From Fistularia commersonii (lineage: Eukaryota > Chordata > Actinopteri > Syngnathiformes > Fistulariidae): DNA of 64,000 nucleotides. Positions 53,901-64,000 of the stretch are shown here, piece by piece; position 1 is the first letter of the stretch, and the number at the start of each line of letters is the position of its first letter. The notes beneath the pieces were generated by a model, which had not been told where the DNA came from, did not search any database, and saw nothing but the letters and a program-made list of their open reading frames with translations. A program made the position numbers and the translations under genes. The stretch covers positions 1,641,363-1,705,362 of the forward strand of contig JBBMNZ010000004.1 of the NCBI GenBank assembly GCA_037954325.1, written 5' to 3'.

Positions 53901-56665
53901 TTCCAACTGCTTTAGCGATACCTGCAGCTGCTCTTGTGCAGGCAGGCTGTGACATTCAATTTTCAGCTGTAGTACATCAACACTTCTCTTTGATCCTTTG
54001 CCTGTCCACTCCCTCTCTGCTGAAAAAGAACGGCGTTGATAACGCCCTCATTTTCAGCTAAAAAGGTTTAGAGTAATCTGGCACAGCAAGGGTGATTGCT
54101 TGGCTAATCAGGCCTTTGACTTTGATGAAATGTACCTCCATTTGTGGAGTCCATTCAAGAGGAGCTGAGAGGTTGGAGTAACCTGCTTCGGCCATCATTT
54201 GTCTCATGGGAGCCGTCTGCTCCATGAAATTAGAGATGTGGTGCCTATGATAGTTCAAGAGTCCGAGAAATCCCATCATATCACGTACAGTCTCTGGCCT
54301 AGCATATTGCAGGATTGAGGTCATTTGGGTTGTCGTAAGGGATAGGCCTGCTGGGGAAAGTAGTCGTCCGAGGAACACCACTGATTGACGCACACATTGA
54401 AGTTTCTTTCTAGATACCTTGTAGCCACGGGCCACTAGGTGCAGTAGGACATTCTTGGTGGCTTCCAGACATGACTGTAGATTCGCACCTGCAATTAGGA
54501 TGTCATCCACATATTGTATGACCTCAACGTCGTTAGGGAGTTGTACGTCATTCAATGAAGCACGTAGGCAGCAATTGAATATACCTGGAGAATTAGCCAA
54601 GCCCTGAGGGAGACGAGTGTATGTATACTTATTTTTGTAATACGTAAAAGCGAGTTGATCTCGGCTGTTCTCATGCAGTGGGACACAGAAAAAGGCATTG
54701 GATAAATCGAGAACCGTGAACCATGTTTGGGCTGGCGTTATTGTGCCAAGAATAACCAGTGAATTAGGAACGGCTTCTAAAGCCGTCATACACTGGGCAT
54801 TGACTTCTCTCAAGTCGTGTACCATTCGTCAGATTCCATCGGGTTTTCTAACTGGCAGCGATGGGGTGTTTGATGCCGAATTTGAGGGAACCAACACACC
54901 AGCTTCTATTAAACCAGCTATGGTGTCACAGATTCCTTCTGCTGCATCCGGTTTAAGCGGATACTGCGGCTTATAAATTATTTCTTGTTTAAATGCAAGC
55001 TCGACAGGTGGGGCGTTAATCAACCGTACATCAAAACTGCCCTTAGACCATACATGGTCAGGGATCTGTGATAGCATGGCTTCGGCAGCGGGTTGATCAG
55101 TTCTCTCCCTGCCATGGTATCTTTCTAGATCCATGTCTTGTGGTGTGGCATTATTAGTGGTGTCAGACATGATTCGATAATATTCTGTCAATGGAGAATA
55201 GACAACGCTTGGCAACTGGGTGGATACCCAGTCGGTTAGCAATGACGCTTGTTTTGTCATTGGTCCTAAATTTTTGGCCTCACCTTTGATGTTTTGTAAG
55301 AGCGAGCAGTGTGGGATAGCTGTGTCAGACATGCGATACCATTCCATTTGTTTAGGTGTCAGTTTAACAATTGCCGCTACTCCCGGCTCTCCCACGATGA
55401 TGTCTCTCATATGCAACACGGACGGAATTTGGTCAGCAGCTGCTGCCCATCGCTCCGCATAGGTCTCGTCGTCTTCTCTGGTGTAGTACATTGGGACATG
55501 GGGGGGTTCGGCGTTGGGCCATATGTGCCCTTGTCCATGATCCATGGCTTCCAGCGATAAAAGGTAGTAAGTAGCCCTGATTGTTCAGCTGTCTCTGGAG
55601 TTAGTAGCATCCAGTAGATGTGTGCCGGTGTTACTTCTTCCTGCGTCTAGGGGCTGTCCGTCACCATGAGCAGCACATCCTCAGTCGGGACTGTCGATGC
55701 CACTATAGTCCCATCTGGAAACATTACTCTGACACCGTCTGGTGTACAGAAGATAGACGCACTCAACTTCTGCAGAAGGTCCCTGCCACAAAGTGGCTGG
55801 GGACATGCGTCAGTTATAAGAAAAGAGTGACGTAGAGTTTGTGTAGCACAAGATACCATAGCCAAGCGCGAGAGGGGCAGTCTTGATTTAGTCCCTGAGA
55901 CCCCCACCACGGTCATGAAGGGAGACGATGGTTCTGGAGCCAGCGCAGTAGGCAAAGTTGAAACAGTTGCTCCTGTGTCCACCAACGCCTGCACTATCTT
56001 GTTGTTCACCATGAGTTTGAGCCGTGGTTCTGCCGTGGGGGCGGGGCACCCCTATTGGTCATTTGATGGGTGTCGCTGCGATGCCAGGTCAGTCATTGGG
56101 GCTTCGTGCACCGCGGGGCCCGCATACTCTTGAGAATGTGGGTTCTGTCGATTAGACTGCCATATCCGAGGCGGGGGTTGACCGCTCCACTGCTGGGGCG
56201 GTAGTGATTGTTTTTGCAAGTTCGAGCAGAATTGCCAGAGATGTCCCATCACTCCACAACCATAACATGGACCCATGATATTAGGCCCTCCCCTTTGGGG
56301 GCCCTGTTGCATTACGAGTCCCTTCCCTCTCCAAGGGAAGCGAGGTCTGTTATATGCGGAACGACTGGGCGCATCTTGCTGGTAAAAATTGATTGGGGGG
56401 TCATCTCAGGTGACATGTGGTGGGGGGAGCCGGAGGCAGAGTACTCTTCTTAGCTTCTGAAGCTTTACTTTATGCTTCCTTAAATTGGAGTTGCATCAAC
56501 ATATTTTGTGTTGTTTTGAGTTTTCTCTGTCTGCATGTCTGTCAACAGCGTGGGCCACCTTCAGAGAGAACTCCGTCCATTCGCATCCCATCAACAGGGG
56601 CTCATCCCTTAGGGTATTTGATATATTATCTAGCAAACCATTCAGCACCGCTGAATATTCTAACA
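50978..56665 (-). mobile_element. Endogenous retrovirus-like pol with gag end, inactive
   Basis: Minus strand, 5' to 3'. Nucleocapsid zinc knuckle C-x2-C-x4-H-x4-C at about 56270-56230. Protease (56012-55647) with D-T-G-A. Reverse transcriptase (55545-54058) with L-P-Q-G-L-A-N-S-P and the Y-V-D-D box; a TGA interrupts it at about 54832. RNase H (53955-53314). Integrase: zinc domain and first part of the core 52925-52536, then a ~400-bp insertion, then the rest of the core and C-terminal domain to 51473, with stops. Only about 500 bp lie between integrase and LTR; a hydrophobic start at 51254-51150 may be an env relic. Most of gag and the 5' LTR are missing. The pol order and YVDD box fit a class I (gamma/epsilon-like) fish retrovirus; exact class is inference. 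Confidence 0.82.
52095..52500. repeat. Insertion in retroviral integrase with two ~69-bp direct repeats
   Basis: Direct repeats starting AGATGTGATGCGAGAGAGAA at 52214-52282 and 52403-52472 differ at one or two bases and are 120 bp apart. The region separates the two halves of the integrase core. Its exact ends and origin are not clear. Confidence 0.65.
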
Positions 56666-56672
56666 TTTTCAC

Positions 56673-57484
56673 TTCGTACCAAAAAAGATTTTACTCGGTG
56701 ACATAAGCAGTTTTCGACCACATCGCTATATTTTTTGAGCCTTTGGCTGGATATCAGTGATTTTGACATATATTGTGTATAATCATGTCCCCTTCAACAT
56801 ATTTCAGCACCAGACACCAGCTTGAAAGAATTCATAAGTTATTTACACTGTGTACCAAAAACGTTTCAACTCAGTGAGATAAGTAATTTTTGACCATTTG
56901 GCTATATCTTTTGAACCTGTGTCTGGATTACAGTGATTTTGATATATATTGTGCAAAATCATGTCCTATTCAACATATTTCAGAACCAGAAACCACCTTG
57001 AAAGAATTCATTAGTTATTTACACTGTGTACCAAAAACGATAAAAAGCGGTGAGATAAGCACTTTTTGACCACATGGCTTCATCTTTTGAACCTGTGTCT
57101 GGATTACAGTGATTTTGATATATATTGTGCAGATTCACTTCCTATTAGACATATTTCAGCGCCTGATTCCAGCTTAATAGAATTCATTAGTCATGTCCTT
57201 TTCAACATATTTCAGCACCAGTAAGCTTTATAAGATAATTCATTAGTTATTCATACTCTGTACCAAAAACGCTTCAACTCAGTGAGATAAACACTTTTTG
57301 ACCATTTTGCTGGATTTCAATGATGTTGACATATATTGTGCAGAATCATGTCCTATTCAACATAGTTCAGAACCAGACACCACCTTGAAAGAATTCATTA
57401 GTTATTTACACTGTGAACCAAAAACGATACAAAGCTGTGAGATAAGCACTTTTTGACCATATGGCTATATCTTTTGAGCCTGTG
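56673..57484. repeat. 176-bp satellite array, second block (4-5 copies)
   Basis: Same unit as at 19265-20495. The marker string recurs at 56789, 56965, 57141, then irregularly at 57198 and 57352 after internal deletions. It abuts the broken end of the retrovirus and stops inside a unit at 57484. Confidence 0.88.
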
Positions 57485-57589
57485 AAAGTGAATTCTCTAC
57501 CTGGCCGGTGGTTAGAACTTCCTCCTTACACCTGCCATCGCTGGATTGACATCTGACCGGGCCGAGGAGGAAACACCAAATTATCAGAC

Positions 57590-57835
57590 TGAGTATGGTT
57601 TATACTTTTTTCCTCTAAAGAAAGTAGATATGGTTTATACTTTTGTCCACTAAAAGAAAGTAGAGCAGACTGACCGGGGTGTGTGTGTGTGTTTGTGTGT
57701 CTGTGACTGATACATGTGTGTGATTGTTACGGTTTATACTTTTTTCCGCTAAAAGAAAGTAGATATGGTATATACTTTTGTCCACCCACAGAAAGTAGAG
57801 TGCACTGGGGTGTGTGTGTGTGTGTTGTTACTTCA
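57590..57835. repeat. Hairpin minisatellite and GT repeats
   Basis: Four units of about 35 bp, each GGTTTATACTTTT...AAAGAAAGTAGA, in two pairs separated by GT-rich DNA ((GT)n near 57680 and 57810). Each unit is an imperfect inverted repeat, TACTTT against AAAGTA. No coding frame. Confidence 0.7.
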
Positions 57836-57904
57836 AAGAGATTTCTATACTGATAAGAGTCAGTCTCTGAAGTAAGTTAGATTTTTATTTTTGGTGTCTT
57901 TATT

Positions 57905-58350
57905 TTGACCTACTAAGACTCATCAGTCTATCTGACATTCTTTTCACCTCTAGGACGTTCCTAACAAACTCCTCCTTCAAGATAACTCCTACTCCATTTC
58001 TCTTCTTGTCAGTACCATAATAGTACAACTTAAATCCTGCTCCTAAGCTTCTAGCCATACTACCTTCCCACCTGGTCTCCTGGACACACAGTATATCCAC
58101 CTTCCTTCTCTGCATCATGTCGACAAACTCTCTACCTTTTGCTGTCATAGTCCCAATATTCAAAGTCCCTACTCTCAGTCAAGGACTCTTTCCTTTCCTC
58201 CTCTCTCTCTGCTTCCAAACACGCACTCCTCCTTCTTCTTGTTCTTGTTCTTCAACCCACAGTAGCCCAATATCCATTAGTACCCTGTAGGTCATCAGTA
58301 CCAATGGCGGTCGTTGTTAACCCGGTCTGCAACCGATCCGGTATGATATA
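57905..58350 (-). mobile_element. RTE-type LINE, 5' fragment (copy 5)
   Basis: Minus-strand frame 58163-57900 contains N-I-G-T-M-T-A-K-G-R-E-F and D-I-L-C-V-Q-E-T-R-W, as in copies 1-3. The 5' end with GTTGTTAACCCGGTC is at 58311. It lies just upstream of J4. Confidence 0.8.
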
Positions 58351-58686
58351 GTTATAGTTGACTCGCATGTTTGTTTGGCAAAAGTTTTACGCCGGATGCC
58401 CTTCCTTACGCAACCCTCTGAATTTATCCAGGCTTGGGACCGGCACAGGGAGACACTGCTCCGTGTCCCCCCAAGGCAGGCTTGGAGAGACACGGGCCAG
58501 TGCCGCCCTGAGGCTGCATTATTCTCCGAAAATACAATGGTGTAGGAAAAATATCTGACACTTTCCTTTGTTCAAACTACTGGTGGAAAATGAAGATTGT
58601 GCATCTTTGAAATGTGGCTCCAAGTTTTTCTGCCTGTTAGTGAAGTGTTTGTGTGAGAGTCAGAGAACCGTGTCTTTACACTCAGA

Positions 58687-58725
58687 GGTTTTTGTACGAC
58701 GGCTCAATGAGTTTGTGTCACTGTG
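58687..58725 (+). other. J4 recombination signal sequence, 23-bp spacer
   Basis: GGTTTTTGT (58687-58695), 23 bases, CACTGTG (58719-58725), perfect. Confidence 0.94.
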
Positions 58726-58763
58726 GTGGACGTTCGGCGGTGGAACCAGACTGGATGTTGGAG
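58726..58763 (+). CDS. Ig light-chain J segment J4
   Basis: Reads W-T-F-G-G-G-T-R-L-D-V-G, with an intact motif and a donor GTGAGT at 58764, in phase with C4. Faced by V-A5 across a 2.4-kb interval, it belongs to a complete unit. Confidence 0.94.
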
Positions 58764-59027
58764 GTGAGTCAAGTCTTTGACTTTGTTGATAATATTCCAG
58801 ACTTTTTTTCAGTTTTCCTGTGAAAAGAGTTGGGTCTCCAGTGAGATCAGGTTGATTTGAGCTGAAGGATAAAATGGACGGAGGCTTTCAGGTGGAAGAG
58901 TGGGGATAGAAGCAGTCAGACGTAGAAGAAGAGCCTGAATCCTGGCTGATATCAGACTCTGATCTTCAGGCTGGTAGGTTGAGTTTGTGCCGATAAAGTC
59001 CGAGAGTCGTCTCTCTCTCCAGTCGGA

Positions 59028-59109
59028 GGGGTTTGTCGGGCGCCTCCATCACTTTGTGTCGCTGTGGTGGACTTTTGGTGGAGGAACCAGACTGTCAAAG
59101 CCACACTGA
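59028..59109 (+). pseudogene. Defective J-like segment with 23-spacer RSS (unit 5)
   Basis: GGGGTTTGT (59028-59036), 23 bases, CGCTGTG (59060-59066), then the same coding part as in unit 4, ending in TGA at 59107-59109 with no donor. The spacer differs from unit 4 by one base (CGCCTCC for CGCTTCC). Confidence 0.82.
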
Positions 59110-59716
59110 AGCTGCTGAAGTGAAATGAGGTTCTCAAACGTGTGAAGTCGTGGCTGTTTTTCTGCAGAATTTCTGTGAAGACGCCATCGCAGAGAGAGCA
59201 GATTAAGGCGGGTGTTTGAACATGTGCTGAACTGCTTTATCAGCTTGGATACTGATGGAAATGTGGTTGGAAAAGAAGTCCAGTCTCTCATAGACGATTG
59301 AAATCCTTGTGAAAACGGACCGATGGTCGTCTCTGCATGTCGGATTTCTTTTCGTGATTTTCACGCTTTTGAGGGATTTGATAGAAGGTCGTGTCAAACT
59401 GTTTCTGCTCAATCTGCCCGTTTGCAGACTTTCAGTCGATTTTCATGAGAGGCTTCTTGCAGGGAAGTGAAACACTGTGTGAGTGAGTGACTGGTGGAGC
59501 AGAACAACATCTGACAGGAACTCCTTAGGAGGAGATGGTCTCTAAAACAGGAAAGAGGTTTGATTGACAGCTGGAACAGAGTCAGACGTCAGATCACGAT
59601 AGCATTTTTAAGCTTCAAGCACTTCCGGGTCGCAAGTTGCACCCTCGTCTCCTCGGCCGCTGAGTGCCGATGGAAAGCTGTCAAGGTCTCGCTCTAACCT
59701 GCCCGCCTTCTTCTAG

Positions 59717-60045
59717 GTGATGTTGTCCGTCCCACCCTGACGGTACTGCCCCCGTCCAGCGAGGAGCTGGAGGACGGCGACGCCACCGTCACCTGTCTGG
59801 CCGACAACGGCTTCCCCTCAGACTGGAGTCTGGCCTGGAAGGTGAACGGAGGAAGCAGCGGCAACTGGGAGCAGACCGAGAGCCGTGGGCCGCCGGGGAA
59901 GGACGGCCGCTACAGCTGGAGCAGCACCCTGAGGCTCTCTGCAGACCAGTGGACCAAGGTGGACTCTGTGACCTGTGAGGCCACCAAGAGCTCTCAGACT
60001 CCACTCAGTGAGACACTGACCACAGCCCAGTGTCTCCAGTCCTGA
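59717..60045 (+). CDS. Ig light-chain constant exon C4
   Basis: A 329-nt exon with the same protein as C3: 108 residues, disulfide Cys26-Cys86, Cys105 near the C terminus, then a stop. The acceptor TTCTAG precedes it. The only difference from C3 I find is a silent base (AGCTCT for AGCTCC), although the J-C introns of the two units differ by several substitutions and a short GAGT repeat. Complete and probably functional with J4 and V-A5. Confidence 0.95.
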
Positions 60046-60139
60046 CCCCTCTCTCTGCTTGGACCTCCACACCTATTTGTCTTGGCTACTCTTTGCCCTC
60101 CTCTGTCCCGTCACATGTTGATTTCCTTTGTTTCAAGAT

Positions 60140-60145
60140 AATAAA
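60140..60145 (+). terminator. Polyadenylation signal after C4
   Basis: AATAAA 95 bp after the C4 stop codon (context AAGATAATAAACACC). Confidence 0.8.
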
Positions 60146-60164
60146 CACCTTCTCATCAAATCGA

Positions 60165-61171
60165 CACTTGTTGTCGTCTCTCACTTTGACGGTTTTTGGA
60201 ATTTTTTGCCTTGATTGACCAAAGACACAGGCAGAAGAGAGTCAAGAGTGGAGGTAGTCGTTGTTTGGGGTTCTTTGTCAACAGAAGGTGACCTCCTGGC
60301 AACAGGGTGAGTCTGAGGCTGCTGTCTTGATATTGGTCAGGTAGAGGTGAGTGTAATCAGGTGAGGACAGGTGTGGGTCTTGAGCAAGGAGACAAAGAGC
60401 ATACGGAAAGTACAGTGCTGTCATGGACCAAAGGTGTGCACAAGTCAAAATGGTCTTTTAGTTTCTCCTTAGTCACAGTGACCCTGAAAATAGTTTGTAC
60501 ATTTCAGCAGATACTTTGGTCACAGTGTTTTAGGAGGTCAGTGTCACATTTGTTCAACCAGCAGAGAGGTGTCCCAAAAGGATCCATGTCAGGACCACTA
60601 TCTGCCACCTTTTGTCACCGGTAGAATAAATGGTGTTCAGTCACCTCAGTAAAGAGGAACCCTTTGGGCAGATCTGCGTCATAGGACATCAGTGCCGGAT
60701 GACTTTCGATGGCCTTTCTGCTCCACCTGCTTTAAGGGACTTCTCATAAACATCTTCCAGCTATCTCTTCTTCTGATGACACACTGCTTGACCAGAGAGT
60801 ATTCTGAAGATCACTGTGTTTCTGATGGTTACAAACCCTTGCTGCTAGATGTACTCTCTCTTTCTTATCCTCCTTCAGGCCTGGTTCTCCACCTCTTTCT
60901 GCTCCTCCATCTTCTCTAAAGAGTATCAAAGAAAGACAGTGAGCGTCTTTATTGGACTTTTGTTAAAGGGAGCTCTCTGATGTTGGATTGCTGACAAAAG
61001 GACATTTGTGGATAAATGTAATGAAATCATTTCATGAGGGAGTCTTGTTTTACAAAGAATGACAGATGTCACACAACTTGTGGTGAGCAGAGACCCGACA
61101 CTGGTCCTCAGTGAAGTGTGTCAGTCTCTGCAGCAGCAGACACTTCACTTTCACTTCAGTCTGACTGAGGG
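60165..61171. repeat. Conserved C-to-V spacer (copy 5)
   Basis: Same spacer as in the other units, with the palindrome ATGAAATCATTTCAT near 61021. No gene. Confidence 0.75.
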
Positions 61172-61199
61172 GGTTTTTGTACGACGCTTTTTCACTGTG
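61172..61199 (-). other. V-A5 recombination signal sequence, 12-bp spacer
   Basis: GGTTTTTGT (61172-61180), 12 bases, CACTGTG (61193-61199), perfect. Confidence 0.94.
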
Positions 61200-61682
61200 T
61201 GAACGTCCACTGACTGTTGATGCTATGTAAACTCTGACAGTAATAAACTGCTGCATCTTCAGTCTGGACTCCTCTGATGGTCAGAGTGAAGTCAGAGTTT
61301 GATCCACTGCCTGAAAAACGATCTGGAATTCCTGATGCTCGAGTTGTAGCATAATAGATGAGGAGTTTAGGAGCTTGTCCTTCTTTCTGTTGGTACCAGA
61401 ATAGATAGTTTCCATTGCTATTAGAGAACACATTCTGACTGGTCCTACAGGAGATGGAGACGGGGTCTCCTGGAGCAGAGCTCTTTGCTGCAGGCTGAGT
61501 CAGTGTGACCTGACCTCTGGACTCTGAGGATACAGACACACAAAGTGAAAGAGACTCCACGGCTTTGCGGGCTTCATCTCACACATAGTGATGTTGAGAG
61601 AGGAGAGGAGGTGGACTCTCTGGACTTTACCTGTGAAGCAGCAGCAGAGGAGAGTCCAGATGAGGACGGAGACCCGCGTCAT
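61200..61682 (-). CDS. Ig light-chain V segment, family A, V-A5
   Basis: Leader 61682-61631 (52 nt) and V exon 61523-61200 (324 nt), minus strand, with normal splice sites. Framework is near-identical to V-A2. CDR1 is built on F-S-N-S-N-G-N-Y and is followed by L-F-W-Y where others have L-A-W-Y; CDR2 is Y-A-T-T-R-A-S; CDR3 is Q-S-L-H-S-I-N-S-Q-W-T. Intact. With J4 and C4 it forms the second complete unit. Confidence 0.94.
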
Positions 61683-61748
61683 GTTTGTGATGAGGAGGAT
61701 TTGTGATGAAGGACGGCTGTCAGTCATCCAGGGTCCAAGTGTCAGGAC

Positions 61749-61794
61749 TATAAAGAGTCCCAGAGCACTGGAGCATGGAGCTGCTGATGCAAAG
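61749..61794 (-). promoter_or_regulatory. V-A5 promoter: TATA box and octamer-like site
   Basis: TATAAAG complement at 61749-61755 and CTTTGCAT (minus) at 61787-61794. Confidence 0.78.
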
Positions 61795-61889
61795 TGTCTC
61801 TATGGAAATCAACGCCTGACACCAGCCAGCACTTTCAGGGAGGTCTCATCCATGCAGATGGTTGGTTTTTCATGCTTCTTTTTGTTTCT

Positions 61890-64000
61890 CCTTTTGTTTT
61901 TTTATTTAACCTTTACTTAACCAGGAAAAAACAGTTCCGTTGAGATTAAAAACCTCTTTTACAAGGGAGTCCTGGCCAAGAGGCAGCAGTAAGTTTCAGA
62001 CAGAACAACATTACAAACAGTTAAAAGAAGCAATTACATTTTGACAAGTTGACCTCTAGTGTTCTCAGTTTGGTTTTAAAAGCATTTAGTGAGATAAAAT
62101 AAGGGAGTTTCCAGTCTTTTTGAGGTCTGTTCCATGCAGTGGGGGCAGCACAGGCAAAAGCCCTTTTCCTTCGTTCTGTGCTTGGTAAAAAGGGAGGTAA
62201 AGCAACAGTCGATCATGTGATCGCAGCAGGTGAGAATCAACAGTCCGCCTTGTGACTCAGTCACAGATGTACGAGGGCAGCAGCCCAAGCAAGGCCTTAT
62301 AAATAAAAGTGTACCAATGCCCCGACCTCCCGGTGCACAAAGAAGGCCATCCAACACAGGAATATAGTTCACAATGATGTGTTAACCATCTAGCGAGGCG
62401 TGATACGCGGTGTCGACTTTTTGAAGACTTTGAGCAGAGGCGTTCATGTACAGCTGATCACCGTCATCTAAAATAGCTAAAAAAGTTGCTTCTTAACATT
62501 AGAGGAGAAACACACCTTGTTTCGAAAAAGAAAACCCAGTTTAGATTTAAGTTTTTTCACAAGACAGTCAATATGGGGCTTGAATGTCAAAGAGTCATCA
62601 AGTCAAACCCCGAGGTATTTCTATTCATGCACCCGCTCGATGACATTTCCCTTGAAAGTTGACACCACGGGAAGATGTGTAGGGACCTTCTTGCTATTTG
62701 GAAAGATCATGAGCTTTGTTTTGTCAGCATTTAGAATCAGTTTTAGCTGCACTAGTGTGAGCTGAATCACATCAAAAGTTTCTGCACAGAATCAATTGCT
62801 TTCACAGGGGTGGATCCAAAGCAGCAAATGATTGTGTCATCAGCATAAAGATGAACATTGGCATCAGACAGATTTTTCCTAGTTCATTAATGTACAAAAT
62901 GAACAAGAGGGGTCCTAATATTGAACCCTGTGGCACCCCCTTTTGGACACTCAAAGAGTCAGAAACCAGACCATCACATTTAACGCACTGAGTTCTGTCA
63001 CTCAAGTAATTTCTAAACCAAGAAAGTACAGAGCTACAAAATCCAAAACTGCTGAGCCGATGCATTAAAACAGCATGATCTACAGAATCAAAAGCTTTCG
63101 ACGAATCAATAAAAAGCCAGGCACAATATTGCTTCTTATCAAAAGCAGAATGTATGTCATTGACCACCTTTGTGGCTGCTGTGATGGTACGATGTTTTTT
63201 TCCTGAAACCTGATAGCAAATTTGAAAGAAGTTCACTAGAAATCTTTTAGCTGATCACAAACAAGGGGTTCAATAATTTTTGATAAGACACACAAATTGA
63301 ATATTGGTCTGGATATTGGATATTGGTCTCACCTCTGTTTATTAAAGGAGTAACAAAAGCCGATTTCCAAATGGCTGGCATTTCACCACTTTGGTTGGAG
63401 AGATTGAAGAGGACTGTAAGGGGCTGTGCTCCAAAATCTGCTGCTATTTGCAGAAAATAAGATTCTATCATATCTGGACCAGAGGGTTTTTCTATGATCT
63501 AAAGTTTTGAGTGCTTTATGCACTTGCTGCACGGTAAAAGGAATAAAATTGAAGGTATCCCCAGAAAACAATTGAGGATCTGTGCGGGAGTTTACAGAAG
63601 CTGCACCTTTTTGATCAAACAAAGATCCGTACAAGATAAAATGTTTGTTAAAGCAATTTAATATTTCAACTTTTGCATGGACCGGGACCGAGTCCTTCAG
63701 CACAAATTTTGGAAGGGTCTGTGCAGACTTAATTACTGATAAAGACTTTATCACCTTCCAAAATTTGTATGGATTATTGAGTTTGTCAGTTGTGACGGAT
63801 AAGTAATATTCCGATTTGGCCTTTTGATAAGAGAAGTGCATTTATTCCTTAGTTGGCTGAAAACAGTCCACCCGGCTGCAGCATCACTTCTCCTAGCTTT
63901 GGCCCATGCCAAGTTGTGCTGATGGATCATGTCTGACAACTCTGGAGAAAACTAGGGATTTTTTATGTCCTTTCATTCTAAATTTCCTGATCGGAGCATG
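61890..64000 (-). mobile_element. L2-like LINE copy 3, running off the window
   Basis: Same element and same insertion place relative to the V promoter as copy 2, with its 3' end at about 61890. Reverse transcriptase frame 63236-62802 (S-K-A-F-D-S-V-D-H and Q-G-S-I-L-G-P-L-L-F), then upstream pieces at 63471-63247, 63841-63383 and 63939-63751. The catalytic box region is frameshifted near 62870, and a small deletion lies near 63241. The hAT insertion point lies beyond the window end. Confidence 0.82.

Noticed and set aside
1..64000. CRISPR arrays, bacterial operons, ribosome binding sites
   Set aside because: Nothing of the kind; split exons, polyadenylation signals and retroelements show vertebrate nuclear DNA. 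The 176-bp array lacks spacers and short repeats.

Overview
This 64 kb window looks like part of a teleost fish immunoglobulin light-chain locus, broken up and enlarged by transposable elements. I infer a fish from the many typical fish mobile elements (RTE, L2-like, L1, R2/NeSL/HERO-like, hAT, Tc1, Ty3 and retrovirus-like copies). Light-chain segments are identified directly by V exons with split leaders, J segments, C exons and perfect recombination signal sequences (RSS). V segments carry 12-bp-spacer RSS and J segments 23-bp-spacer RSS, the kappa arrangement, so the locus resembles the kappa-like (L1/L3) fish isotypes; I cannot assign the isotype firmly.

Seven V segments lie on the minus strand. 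Family A has five, with V exons at 2484, 25409, 32729, 43345 and 61200. Family B has two, at 7033 (leader lost) and 10887 (intact). Four J segments (1192, 23702, 40846, 58726) and two complete C exons (41841, 59717) lie on the plus strand. V and J-C therefore point in opposite directions, and neighbouring V and J-C must join by inversion. A second, defective J-like segment with a 23-spacer RSS and a stop codon sits between J and C in three units. The C exon has been deleted from the units at 1.2 kb and 23.7 kb by different events. The unit at 32-33 kb has a V but no J or C.

Layout: 0-3 kb, RTE fragment, J1 and V-A1. 3-5.8 kb, L2-like LINE with a hAT element inserted. 6.8-11.4 kb, the two family-B V segments around a Ty3/gypsy-like remnant. 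11.4-15.9 kb, A-rich DNA and repeats. 15.9-19.3 kb, a nearly full RTE element bounded by 70-bp inverted repeats. 19.3-20.5 kb, a 176-bp satellite. 20.5-23 kb, an R2/NeSL/HERO-like LINE. 23-26.1 kb, J2, defective J, C stub and V-A2. 26.1-31 kb, an L1. 31.1-32.05 kb, a hAT end. 32-33.3 kb, V-A3. 33.4-40.6 kb, repeats, tRNA-derived SINEs and an RTE fragment. 40.7-44 kb, the complete unit J3-C3-V-A4. 44-47.6 kb, Tc1, L2 and hAT. 47.6-56.7 kb, a Ty3/gypsy-like element with an endogenous retrovirus inserted. 56.7-57.9 kb, satellite and hairpin minisatellite. 58-61.8 kb, the complete unit J4-C4-V-A5. 61.9-64 kb, L2 running off the window.

How it would work: RAG proteins pair a V 12-RSS with a J 23-RSS and invert the DNA between them, so V, J and C come to lie in one direction. 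The octamer and TATA box upstream of the V leader then drive a V-J-C transcript that ends at the AATAAA after C. Only the 40.8 kb and 58.7 kb units have everything needed locally; V segments elsewhere would have to use those J-C pairs by longer-range joining. All statements on function are inference from sequence features; no expression or homology search was possible.
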